Below the pieces are notes generated by a model. That model did not search any database. It was not told where the DNA came from and worked only from the letters and a program-made list of their open reading frames with translations. DNA of 64,000 nucleotides from Whitmania pigra (taxonomy: Eukaryota > Annelida > Clitellata > Hirudinida > Haemopidae). Position 1 is the first letter of the stretch; every line of letters begins with the position of its first letter. Both the position numbers and the translations under genes were made by a program. Below, piece after piece: positions 11,993 through 20,957 of the stretch. The stretch lies in assembly GCA_021613335.1 (NCBI GenBank), contig JAJTWR010000044.1, positions 162,501-226,500 on the forward strand, written 5' to 3'.

Positions 11993-13432
11993 TGGCGCAG
12001 TCGACGAAAGATTCTATTTTCAATAGATCTTATACATTTCGATTCGATACGGCGAACCTCGCCGAAGAATGGCGATTGTTCATTCAAATGTTCAATATAC
12101 ATTGCCTGAGAGCATCAAGATAGCCATGCTCCTCAGCTACTTAGGACCGGATGCTCTTCCAATCTTCAACGCATTCACGTTTGACAGAAACTCTGATGCT
12201 AACAATTTGGAAGAAGTGATCAAGAAGTTTGAAGCATATTGCACGCCGAAGTTAAACTCGATCACGGAGAGGGTCGCTTTTTGGCAGTTATCACAGCGGA
12301 TGAACCGATTGACGCATTTGTTACCAAACTGAAGAACCAAGCAAGGTCATGTGAGTTCGGAGACCTAGTGGAGTCTATGATGAGAGACAGGATCGTACTC
12401 GGATGTGCGGATCGCTCGCTCCTTGAAAGATTCCTTCAAGACGACAAACTCACTCTCGAAAGAGCAGTTAGCATCTGCAGAGCATCGGAGTCATGCAAAG
12501 CCCAGGTTAAGAGTATTACTGGCGACAACTCAGCGGTGCTAGCTATAAAGAGCGCAAAACCACTCACCACCAATCTCCAAGCATTGGATGTAAAGCAGTG
12601 TGGAAACTGTGGAGGAAAGCATCCACCAAGGAAGTTCCCAGCGTACGGCAAGCAGTGCTTGTCCTGCGGCAAACAGAACCAGTACGCCAGATGTTATAGA
12701 AATACCAAGACGATGCCAAGACAGAGATCCACATATCGTTCGAGACAGAGTCCATCTCCTGTCCATGAAATGCAATCATTTTTCGTGTCAATGTGCAAGC
12801 TTGGAAATGTTCAACAAACATCGTGGTGGAAAAAACTCGTCGTGGGTAAAACCAAGCTTAGGTGCAAATTAGACACAGAGGTGAACATTTTAACACAAAA
12901 TGTTTTCAGACACATGAAAGATCGCCCACCTCTTCGCACTACAAAAGCTGTACTCACTTCATTTAGTAACGACAAGGTAAACCCAGCAGGATTGGTCACC
13001 ATTCTCATACAACATCGTGGAAGAAGTATTCCGACCGATTTTTTCGTGGTCAACCGCCAAGTACCTACAATCTTGGGCCTGCCAAGTTGTCTGGAGCAGA
13101 ACCTGATAAGCAGGATTGACAGCGTGACACAGATGGCATCAAAAAAGGCTCATGAAGGAGGAACAGACGCTCATATAGGTCTTCTGCAATACCGTACCTC
13201 TCCAATCACTGGTAGTACCTTCAGTCCAGCCCAGCTTCTTATGAGTAGAGCTCTTCGAACTAAACTGCCAGCTCCAAAGTCTCTGCTGATGCCCCAAGCG
13301 GTTAATGGCCAGAAACAACTAAAAAACTTGCAGAAAAAGCAGAAGATGTACTACGACAGAGGAGCTCGTAGCCTACCAGAACTGCAGCCAGAGAATCAGT
13401 TAGAATACGTCATCAAGGCCAGTGGATTCTAG
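11993..13432 (+). pseudogene. Gag/protease remnant fused to integrase tail of the LTR element
   Basis: The frame is broken early: an ATG at 11992 opens a short gag start that stops after about 42 codons, and gag-like sequence continues in other frames, the longest open from 12239 to 13432. That frame holds a gag body and two zinc-knuckle-like motifs. In the first (CGNCGGKH...) one cysteine is replaced, and in the second (CLSCGKQNQYARC) the histidine is replaced. A retropepsin-like site reads LDTEV instead of the usual D-T/S-G. Around 13110-13135 the sequence jumps from the protease region to an integrase segment of the LLQYRTSPI...SPAQLLMSR type, normally more than 2 kb downstream. The junction is the internal deletion. 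Confidence 0.8.
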
Positions 13433-13437
13433 GACAA

Positions 13438-13704
13438 GTGGACAACAAGCATGACGCCCCTCGATCGTACATCTTGACTACAGAGTCGGGTGGAAAACTC
13501 AGGAGAAATTGGCGTCATCTCATAGCCACAGAGGAACCCCCTCCAGTCATTTCAGTTCAAACGGACGAGCCCATAGAGGTCAATGAAAACAACCAAGAAC
13601 CGACTGAAGCACCTTCAGTACACCCCACTGATTCTGCTATGACTGAATACCGGACTAGGTCAGGAAGGATCTCCAAACCTCCAAAGTGTTTTGCAGATCT
13701 CTGA
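13438..13704 (+). pseudogene. Integrase C-terminal (GPY/F-like) tail of the LTR element
   Basis: An open segment in a shifted frame right after the preceding stop. RSYILTTESGGKLRRNWRHL matches the chromodomain-proximal C-terminal module of Ty3/gypsy integrases, and it ends with the typical basic YRTRSGRISKPPK tail. It is only a remnant because no integrase core is present upstream. Confidence 0.7.
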
Positions 13705-13754
13705 AGGAAGGAGTTCCGATCAATGAAGTGACATTAGTTGTATAAGGGGAGATG

Positions 13755-13905
13755 TGACATATGTCTATGTTTATATTTTGTTCGATTAGAGATCTTTTGT
13801 TAGGCTTGTTTTTGTTGTCACCATCTTGTGTTCTGAACTGTTTGGATTAGCTGTTATTGTCATTGTGTTTAAACCGTTAAAGAATGAAATAACGAAAACA
13901 TTACA
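13755..13905 (+). repeat. 3' LTR
   Basis: 151 bp, TGACATATG...ACATTACA, preceded by a purine-rich tract at 13745-13754 and followed by the 4-bp target duplicate gctt at 13906-13909. Confidence 0.92.
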
Positions 13906-14133
13906 GCTTGGTCATTGGCGACATGCTCCATACTCCTCAGGAGGTGCAATGACGATATTATATATTTTGATGCCACCGGTGGAGTAGTCAAAAGCAGAGA
14001 AAAGCTCTCACCAACTTTCGTGCCAGTTGACTGGTATTTTTTTAAATAAAATTTAACGCTTGAACTTCGCATTTACGTTTTTGAATGTAGTTAGCGCTGT
14101 CGTCATGTGACAATGTGGCATCAGATTGTCAGC

Positions 14134-14653
14134 GTTACACAGCTCTCATGGGATGCTGTGAGATGAGGTGGACAAGCTCTTTACAATGAATAGAGACATA
14201 TTATTATTATTATACATTAGTATATTACTATATTATGGGTCGATCGATGAAATCATTTGCGAGTGTTGAAATTGAGCTGAAGACCTTCAAATCCAGAAAA
14301 ACCGCAATCTTAGTTGATTGTATCTCTTGGCAGTTATATGGCTGTAATGACAATTTGCTATGTTCCTATTGAACGACTATGGCTGACTTTAAATAGCTTG
14401 GGTGAATGAGATTGCGAAAATTATTGCGATAATAAGCCTGCTAGCCTTATCCAAATTTGCAATAATTTTATTTGAATAAGTTTAACTTTAAAAATTTCAA
14501 AATAAATGCATACATTTGGCAATTTAGATAACATGGCAACAACTTATTTTATTGTTACTCTTTATAAAAAAAAAAACTATAGTTTCACTTTTACACCCCG
14601 CAGCACGCAGTGCTTCGGTTTAAATATAAACACCCTGCTAGCCTTATACAAGT
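14134..14653 (-). repeat. Dispersed repeat, copy B (inverted relative to 6049-6600)
   Basis: Inverted homologue of the 6.05-6.60 kb repeat. It starts with gttacacagctctcatggga and ends with gctagccttatacaagt. Divergence is substantial, including indels in the ATT-rich centre. It lies just beyond the remnant of the transposase-like gene. Confidence 0.75.
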
Positions 14654-15295
14654 GCTTCTGATGACATCTTACCGGCGCTATTGCATAATAAATACTAATA
14701 TATTATATGTTGTACATATTAGAAGTAGCAGGCGATATCCAAATATTCACCTATTTCTAGTTTTGCTCCCTTCTTGGGTTAAAGCAAGAAAAACTGACGA
14801 ATCATCAAAAGGGGTAGTACCTCAAACACCAATTCATAAACTGCTGGCTGAATGTTGTACATATTAGAATGTTTCTTATGAATGGTCTGAAAATCTTCCA
14901 AATCAAACTACCCACCCAAATCAAATTAAAAAACTAAATAAAAGCTTTGAAGATCCATATTGATGCTTAAAAGCCAAATAATTGAAAGGTATATTGAATG
15001 AGACCAACTCTAACTGAAACTTCTTAAAACTCTGATACTGTTGAGCCTTTTTTATGTGTGGAGTTAGTAAATAATGTCTTAATATCAAAGTAAAAGACTG
15101 GCCCATTTTGTTTGCAACCTGTAATATCAAATGATGCCACTTAATAGACTAATTAAGGGTAACCCCTTTTATACCCAAATGAATGAATCAAGAGAATAAA
15201 TTAATTTTTAGAAAATGTTCAAGCATCAAACATTCTAAATGCAATTTGTTTAACAACACAACATGAATAATGAATCAATAAATTACATCAATATC
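14654..15295. other. AT-rich spacer, 3' flank of acylphosphatase
   Basis: No exon or classified element was recognised. It probably includes the 3' UTR of the acylphosphatase gene. Confidence 0.4.
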
Positions 15296-16046
15296 TCATT
15301 TTCTGACTTCAAAATCTCTAAACTCTACTTTACTGACTTTTCTTTCATTCATAAAATCACATTTTTCTATGGCACTCTTTGGGCTTCCAGTATTTGATAG
15401 CCAGTCCTTCCTTTAAGTTACATAAACAAAATTGTTTATAATATTTTATCATATTTAATAATGACTATATAAATGAATGCACCCACATTTCATCAATTTT
15501 TTCTGGAGATCCCTGCATGGTGCCAATTACAGTCCCATCAGTTTCATTCTTCACCCAGCCAAATAATCCAAGCTTTTTTGCTTTCTCTACTGTAAACTTC
15601 ATGAGAATCAACCAAACATTAAGTGTGAGCTATTGCAGTATAGCCAAGCCTCAATAAATTGGGTCAATTTTATAAAAAAGGCGATACCTTCCTGAAGAAC
15701 ACACCTAAAATAAAAAAAAATAGTAAGTTATTGAGCTTTAGCACACTGGACTTATGCCATTTACTAAGAATTTTATTTCGGATATCCTAATTAAGAGGTT
15801 TGTTTTAAGCAGAAACGCTTATTCGTATTCGTCAATTCAAATATTGTTCATAATTGTTAATGAATCAATTTATTGGTCTGACCAAAACATATATTTATCG
15901 GGACATGCCTTTTAGCACTCATAATTAATTCGGAAACATGCCCATCAAAGTGTGCAATAATTTAAAATTAAATTTCATTCTGAATGAAGGAAACCTTGCA
16001 CTTTCCCGTGGACTTTGTACTCCACCGAAATAAATTTTGAAGTCAT
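15296..16046 (-). CDS. ACYP: Acylphosphatase, four exons, complete
   Basis: A small cytosolic enzyme hydrolysing acyl-phosphate bonds such as 1,3-bisphosphoglycerate. Exons are 16046-15995, 15704-15688 (a 17-nt microexon), 15596-15487 and 15410-15296. Every junction keeps phase, giving 97 residues against 98-99 in the family. The start is MTSKFISVEYKVHGKVQG. The microexon encodes VFFRK, with the phosphate-binding arginine of the active-site loop. The third exon carries KLGLFGWVKNETDGTV, with the catalytic asparagine in GWVKN, and MQGSPEKID. The last exon gives WLSNTGSPKSAI and ends EVRK before TGA, as in muscle-type and common-type acylphosphatases. All key residues are present, so it should be active. 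No neighbour shares its function. Confidence 0.95.
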
Positions 16047-16450
16047 GACTGAAGATGCACTCACAGTGCATTTAAAAATGCAAACGAAATCCGTTTAAAA
16101 TTATGCCGCACTGTAAGCGCACATAGGGCCCAAAATTATTAATGAAAAAAATGCTATTCAATATATTTAAAAATAATATCAACAAATTTTAATGTCATGC
16201 TGTAAAATATTTTTCAGTATTATCAAAGAGAAAAGAGTTTGTTTTGCTTGTTTTTTCTGCAGGCCTGATTTGAGGACCGGAAATTTTCATCCGGCAGGTG
16301 TGCGACGAATTCCTGGAATTACGTTTCTTCGGAAAATTACAAGTCCAAGAAATACTGATGAAACAAAATTTTTGAACTAAAGATTCCAAAGATAAAATTA
16401 AATATTATTATTATGAACAGGGCTACCGAGAGGAGAGGGGGGAAAGCAGG
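16047..16450. other. Upstream flank of acylphosphatase
   Basis: Presumed promoter and 5' UTR of the acylphosphatase gene. A short near-palindromic stretch around ggaattcctggaattac occurs near 16305-16325, and open frames of about 60 codons on both strands cover it. No known protein is recognised. Confidence 0.35.
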
Positions 16451-16627
16451 GACGTAATTTGGGTAGGGGAGACAGGATGGGAAACGCCCCGCCCCCCGAT
16501 ATTAGATTAGACTCAATCTCCTCATATTTTAAGAGGGTTTTCTCCCCCCTGAATTTTGGCTAGAAGCATAAACAGGTTGTCTTCTCAAGTTGTTCGAGAG
16601 TTTGTTTTTTGGAAAAGCTGAAATGAC
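16451..16627 (+). repeat. Dispersed repeat, copy 1 (inverted partner at 19407-19567)
   Basis: It begins gacgtaattt and ends gctgaaatgac, with a G/C-rich part (cgccccgcccccc) and shared blocks atctcctcatat and ttggctagaagca. The inverted copy at 19407-19567 lies on the other side of the 17.4-18.6 kb gene. Confidence 0.75.
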
Positions 16628-16783
16628 ATCGCTGGGGTAAGTGCCCAGGAACCCAATATTATTTTGGACTCATCCAGGTTTTAATAAGTTTTTGTTCTTC
16701 CAGTACCAAAGTACCAAATAGACATAACTCAGGGGCCCGAAATTTGTCGGCGGCACTGATCACAAGACAATCACTGGCGTCAG

Positions 16784-16826
16784 TGGCTGAGTGGTTAAGA
16801 CTACGCTAGGAGTCCTAGCCTATGTA
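16784..16826 (+). repeat. tRNA-like fragment (SINE head, truncated)
   Basis: TGGCTGAGTGGTTAAGA matches a class II (Ser/Leu-type) tRNA D-arm and A box. It is followed by an anticodon-like hairpin gctaggagtcctagc. No B box or acceptor 3' strand follows, so this is a truncated tRNA-derived repeat and not a gene. Confidence 0.45.
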
Positions 16827-17419
16827 AACTTTTAAATATTTTCAACTCCGACCGAATTGATTATAAAATAATATGAATTTTAACTACATTAACCTAAATT
16901 AATAAAGGTGATTATAACATAAATGCAGGCCACGAACGCTATCAAATTTCATTGTTTAAGTGCATTGTTGAGGTGCCAAATTGAGGCAAAGTGAGCTGTT
17001 CAAATTGACAAGTAACAAGATGCTTTTAATGAAAATTATTGAGTAAATTGGTTAAACTCCCATCGGCACTTAAACATCAACTAAAACCTAATTCTTGCTA
17101 AATTTGGAAATATATTTTGCTACTGTTGGTCATCAAACTTAAACAATTTAATATTTGAAGGCAGAAGAGAAACAACGCAAACATTAGTTATATTACATAT
17201 GTCATTGTATGTAATTACAACATCGAAATAGTATAATTATCATCAGCTGCTAATTGTCTCTCAACATTAATCGAGTTAAATTGGGTAAAATTAAAATAAT
17301 TATCTTAAATTTCCAAACTCTAAATAATGCCAAGAATATTTAAATTTTGCAAAATCATCCACTTTGAAGATATTCCTCTCTTGCGTTGAATCTACGAGAC
17401 TCGGAGGCTTTTCTTGCAG
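16827..17419. other. AT-rich spacer
   Basis: Upstream flank of the 17.4 kb gene. No feature is recognised apart from the acceptor-like tract just before 17420. Confidence 0.35.
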
Positions 17420-18564
17420 AAAGGAGCAATAACCGTACAGCGGAGAAGGCTTTCCATCGTACGCGGTGTGGTGTACGACGACGCTCGCATTCCATGCACA
17501 TTCGATAAAACAAGAAATAGTAATTCCGTAAAAAAACTGGTTTCTATTGACTGGAATAGCTTTCATGGAGCTATCTCATTACTAGACAAGTGAGTGGTTA
17601 AATGAAAATATTACGAAGGTTACTTTTTTACGAGAATATTTTTGTGGGAACAGCACATGACTCACACGATTCCGCACCATTCATAATTTCATTTGATCAG
17701 CTGGATATGGTTGAGAGGCACAGCGAGGTGTTTGTCTATTTGTGTGAACAAAATCAATCTCTGCCACAATTTGGAAATGTTGCTAGGAATCGCTTGCGTA
17801 CCTCGGACACCCTGAGCAACATGACCGAGTCCAGAAGAAAAACCGGATCACTTGAAAAGTTGAGAATTAGGGACAGACTCTCGTCTATATCTCCGCTGAG
17901 GAATTTGTTTGTGTCAAATTCTCTCACACCGTGGAGGAGTTTAAGAGACCTGACGAAAACGTCCACGAGCGATTCATCGGTGAACAACCTCGATGCCTGT
18001 AGGGATATCGCAGGAAGCACCAACCACATTGACACCGACTGCGTCTCTCCCAGAGTCAGCTCAAACAGCCTGGCCAGCATCCAAATCGATTCATTGGATC
18101 TCAATGACTCCATCCTGGGCTTTAACATTCCAGGAGAAGACGACTCTGCTCCCAAAACCTCCATCCTGTCAAAACACAACTTGGAAAACACTGGGACGAT
18201 ATACACCCAGAGAAAACCAATCAGTCTAACCAAACGCAAATCAACATTCACTTTTTCGCGGTCAACGTCCTGTCCTCTGGTTGTTCCCGCCATTCATCTA
18301 AAACGATTTGAAGGGAAATCGGAGAGAAATGAACAGCTGAAACTAGAAGAATCAAAAGCAGAAGAAAAGCAAGTTACGATTGTTTATTCCACTGACAAGA
18401 GTTCCCACCAACAAGCTTCAAAGCCTGTCCATGACTCACCATGTAGGAGGCAACATGAGCCATCAAAAGATGACAAACACGCCAAGAAATCCGCTCAATC
18501 GGCCAAAAGTTTGGCTAGGTCGAAGTGCATGCAATGGCTGAACAGCTTGGATGAGGATGACTAG
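17420..18564 (+). CDS. Unrecognised serine-rich protein (at least two exons)
   Basis: A long open exon runs to TAG at 18562-18564. The reading starts either at an ATG at 17602 (320 codons) or, more likely, continues from an upstream exon at 17420-17589. That exon follows a good acceptor (ttttcttgcag) and reads RGVVYDDARIPCTFDKTRNS...SIDWNSFHGAISLLDK in compatible phase. The N-terminal third (NIFVGTAHDSHDSAPF, HSEVFVYLCEQNQSLPQF) looks like a folded module. The middle is Ser/Thr-rich and probably disordered. The C-terminus is lysine-rich and ends CMQWLNSLDEDD, which looks like a short conserved acidic motif. No family is recognised. First exon(s) are not found. AATAAA at 18721 fits a polyadenylation signal. 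Coding status is supported by length and codon regularity. Confidence 0.6.
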
Positions 18565-19406
18565 AAACGATCCGAGAAAGGAATGAAGTCACTAGCTGAG
18601 GTGCACATTGATGACTTGGACAACTTTGAAACTGCTTCACTATCTCGCTGCGGCAAATTCTGTCTCGATTTACTCAAACTGATTGTTTAGTGTCTTTTTC
18701 TCAAGCGAAGACATTTTTTTAATAAATGTTTGTACTTAGAAGCTCGATCGGTATTTCTGCAGTTGCATGCATTTGAACGTGTCATTAAATTATTAATATC
18801 TTATAAAAACGTGTTTAGTGAAGAATGAGGTTTATAAGATGAGAAATCTTAAAGATGAAAAATTAACTGGCTTCGGTAAAAATATATGATGGACATACCA
18901 AAAATTCTAATACTTGCGTGGTCAAGGATATTCTTGGAAAATTAGTGACAACCAGTTAAAGAGGAACATAAAATAAACTTTAACTGTCTGCAACGAATTT
19001 CATTATCTCACACTGTAAATATTTTAATATTAGTGATAGCGACGGGTATAACTTAATTAAGAGATCCCCTTACGAAGATTTACGACTTGTGGCGAATGTT
19101 TTGTACAGACAAGATTGGAGCCAATACACAAATAAAGTATGATATCTATAGGGTTACTATCACATGAAGAAATTATTTTGAACAGCATTTTGAACAGTTA
19201 TCGAGTGATAACGCTTACCTGCATAATAACTCTTTTCTAGATTTATATTTTCATATAGCTTTCGTATTATTGATTATTGATGGGTGGGAATATTTTTGTA
19301 ACATTTTTATTCATTCGAATAGGCGTTTAAGTAAATAACGAATAGAGAATATGTGCCGCAAATCTGACTTAAAAATATTTGGCACGATCAGTAAGCAACC
19401 AGGTAC
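18565..19406. other. 3' flank of the 17.4-18.6 kb gene
   Basis: It contains a polyadenylation signal AATAAA at 18721-18726. Otherwise it is AT-rich with nothing recognised. Confidence 0.4.
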
Positions 19407-19567
19407 GTCATTTCAGCTTTTTCCAAGGGGAAAACCCTCGCAAACTTGAGAAGAGGACCCATTTTTGCTTCTAGCCAAAGTTCAAGCAGGGGATATGAGG
19501 AGATGACCTTTTATTGCGTCTGGTCTAAAATCAGGGGAGCAACGCCCCCCCCCCCCAAAATTACGTC
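19407..19567 (-). repeat. Dispersed repeat, copy 2 (inverted relative to 16451-16627)
   Basis: It reads gtcatttcagctttttcc ... caaaattacgtc on the plus strand, the inverse of copy 1. Shared blocks are tatgaggaga and tgcttctagccaaa, with a run of 14 C near 19543-19556. Confidence 0.75.
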
Positions 19568-20072
19568 CATGTAAGCATGTAATATACAATATACAATATT
19601 AATACATACAAACAATTCATAATATAATTATATTATTATAATATAATATAATGTAATATAATATTTATTAATAATATGTAATGATACTAATTTTTTTTAT
19701 TTCAAAAATGACATGCGAATAAGAACAAATAAATGACAAAACCAAAATCAAATAGAACTGGAAGGGCGTCCATTGTTATTTATGAGGTCCGTCCCAAAGG
19801 AGTTATTTCCCATTTAAAGACTGTCTAACAAATAAGCTCTATACGACATGTATGCAGACGGTCAGGACCTTACTTGGTGCAGAGGAGTTTATAAGGGGTC
19901 GGAAACATTTTATTGAGAACAATTTCGATGCGGGCTTGGTAAGAACGAAGTCGATTCATAAAACTTGAGATTGAATAAATCTCGCAATATCGATGTTTGG
20001 GTTTGCTTGCTAAAATTACCAGACACCTTTTGCATGGCACTTATGGTTTACAACCAATAATTTCGATTAGAT

Positions 20073-20302
20073 TAACATAACATTAATTTATAGTGGTTTA
20101 AGGTCTGTGTGATAAACCACTCCTACATTTTAAACCAATATCCAAATTTCGGTAGTCGTAAATACTTCTACCGAATCTGAATATATTGTTTCCTCATTCC
20201 ATACTGTTAAAGATATTGTCATAGACCTTTGCCAAAGTGAGCCAAGTGGTTTATCACGCAGACATTACTCTCCTTAAACCACTATAAATTAATGTTATGC
20301 TA
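20073..20302. mobile_element. Palindromic MITE-like element, about 230 bp
   Basis: The left arm acataacattaatttatagtggtttaag (from about 20074) is repeated inverted at the right end, finishing ttaaaccactataaattaatgttatg near 20301. A second inverted pair (gtgataaaccac / gtggtttatcac) lies inside. Arms total about 50 bp each around a non-coding core. TA dinucleotides lie near both ends but the exact target duplication is not certain. The superfamily is unknown. Confidence 0.7.
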
Positions 20303-20957
20303 TTTGAAATGCAGTAACAGTAGTCTAAAATTCAGAATAATGTCAAGTATTTTGTTCCAGGGCCAAACATTTACAACACATACGGAAATCAGCGAATTTG
20401 TTTAATTAATCACAAGATTTGTTTAAACAAAAATCTCTAAAAGTAACGCAACTCGGATAATACCGACAATTAAATCTAAATTGCTCAGTTGAAATAGTCA
20501 AGCAAATTTAAAGTTTGTATAAGGAAAAATGGTTAACAAATTAATGTACATTATTCGTCTGATTTGGGGACTTCAAACATATTAAGACAAGTTCATGTTA
20601 TAACAGCTATTTAAAAAAATTTGTACTGATTAACAAAACCATTCTAATTACATTCTTCATTACATTAAATAAATTGGTATGTTGCGCTACAAATATCATG
20701 ATTATAATGTCTACTTTTCGTAATAAAAAAGTGTTTGGTCTTGGAACGTTTGGAGATTCGGCGTGCGGTCAGCATTCGCTTCTTTTTACTTAATTACTGG
20801 AGATAATTGCTGTCAACATTTGGAAAAGTTATAGCTTTGTTTACTGGTAAGTTTCCTGCGAGAAATTTTAAAGCTACTTTGTGCACAATTGGATGAAGAA
20901 GATATCTTGCAGGTCTGCCGCCAAATTTGCAGGCTTTGTCTTAACATCAGAATAACG
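20303..20957. other. Upstream flank and 5' UTR of the LOTUS-Tudor gene
   Basis: AT-rich spacer. The 5' UTR and promoter of the gene starting at 20958 should lie here; no defined element is recognised. Confidence 0.35.

Larger units (their letters stand above)
11842..13905 (+). mobile_element. Internally deleted Ty3/gypsy-like LTR retrotransposon
   Basis: Two 151-bp LTRs (11842-11992 and 13755-13905) begin TGACATATG and end ACATTACA, and differ at about three positions. A presumed primer-binding site (TGGCGCAGTCG) starts at 11993, directly after the 5' LTR. A purine tract (aaggggagatg) precedes the 3' LTR. The host bases gctt flank both ends as a 4-bp target duplication. The interior is only 1.76 kb. 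It holds a gag-like region, a remnant of an aspartic protease, and then directly the C-terminal end of an integrase. Reverse transcriptase, RNase H and the integrase core are absent, so the copy is non-autonomous. Near-identical LTRs suggest insertion was relatively recent. Confidence 0.9.
9954..14049 (+). pseudogene. Multi-exon gene of probable DNA-transposon origin, split by an LTR element
   Basis: Several exon-like open segments with splice borders occur near 9955-10120, 10190-10300, 10925-11010, 11070-11329, 11390-11527, 11569-11638 and 11698-11841, then 13910-14049 beyond the LTR insertion. The 11.2-11.5 kb segments give a Cys/His-containing stretch (GRCMFTGCPVEF then DTCRHVKGEEKRR) and ASGNRDGIPTDA. 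The last part has YFDATGGVV, which resembles the first catalytic Asp region of MULE-type transposases. That family assignment is my inference. Frames on both sides of the LTR insertion are continuous once the insertion and one copy of its 4-bp duplication are disregarded. A separate one-base frame slip lies near 11725-11745 in an A/G-rich run. The gene therefore looks dead, or the assembly has an indel. Confidence 0.45.

Noticed and set aside
17300..17566. 88-codon minus-strand protein head-to-head with the 17.6 kb gene
   Set aside because: The plus strand of the same stretch gives a better exon with acceptor, donor and phase matching the downstream long exon.
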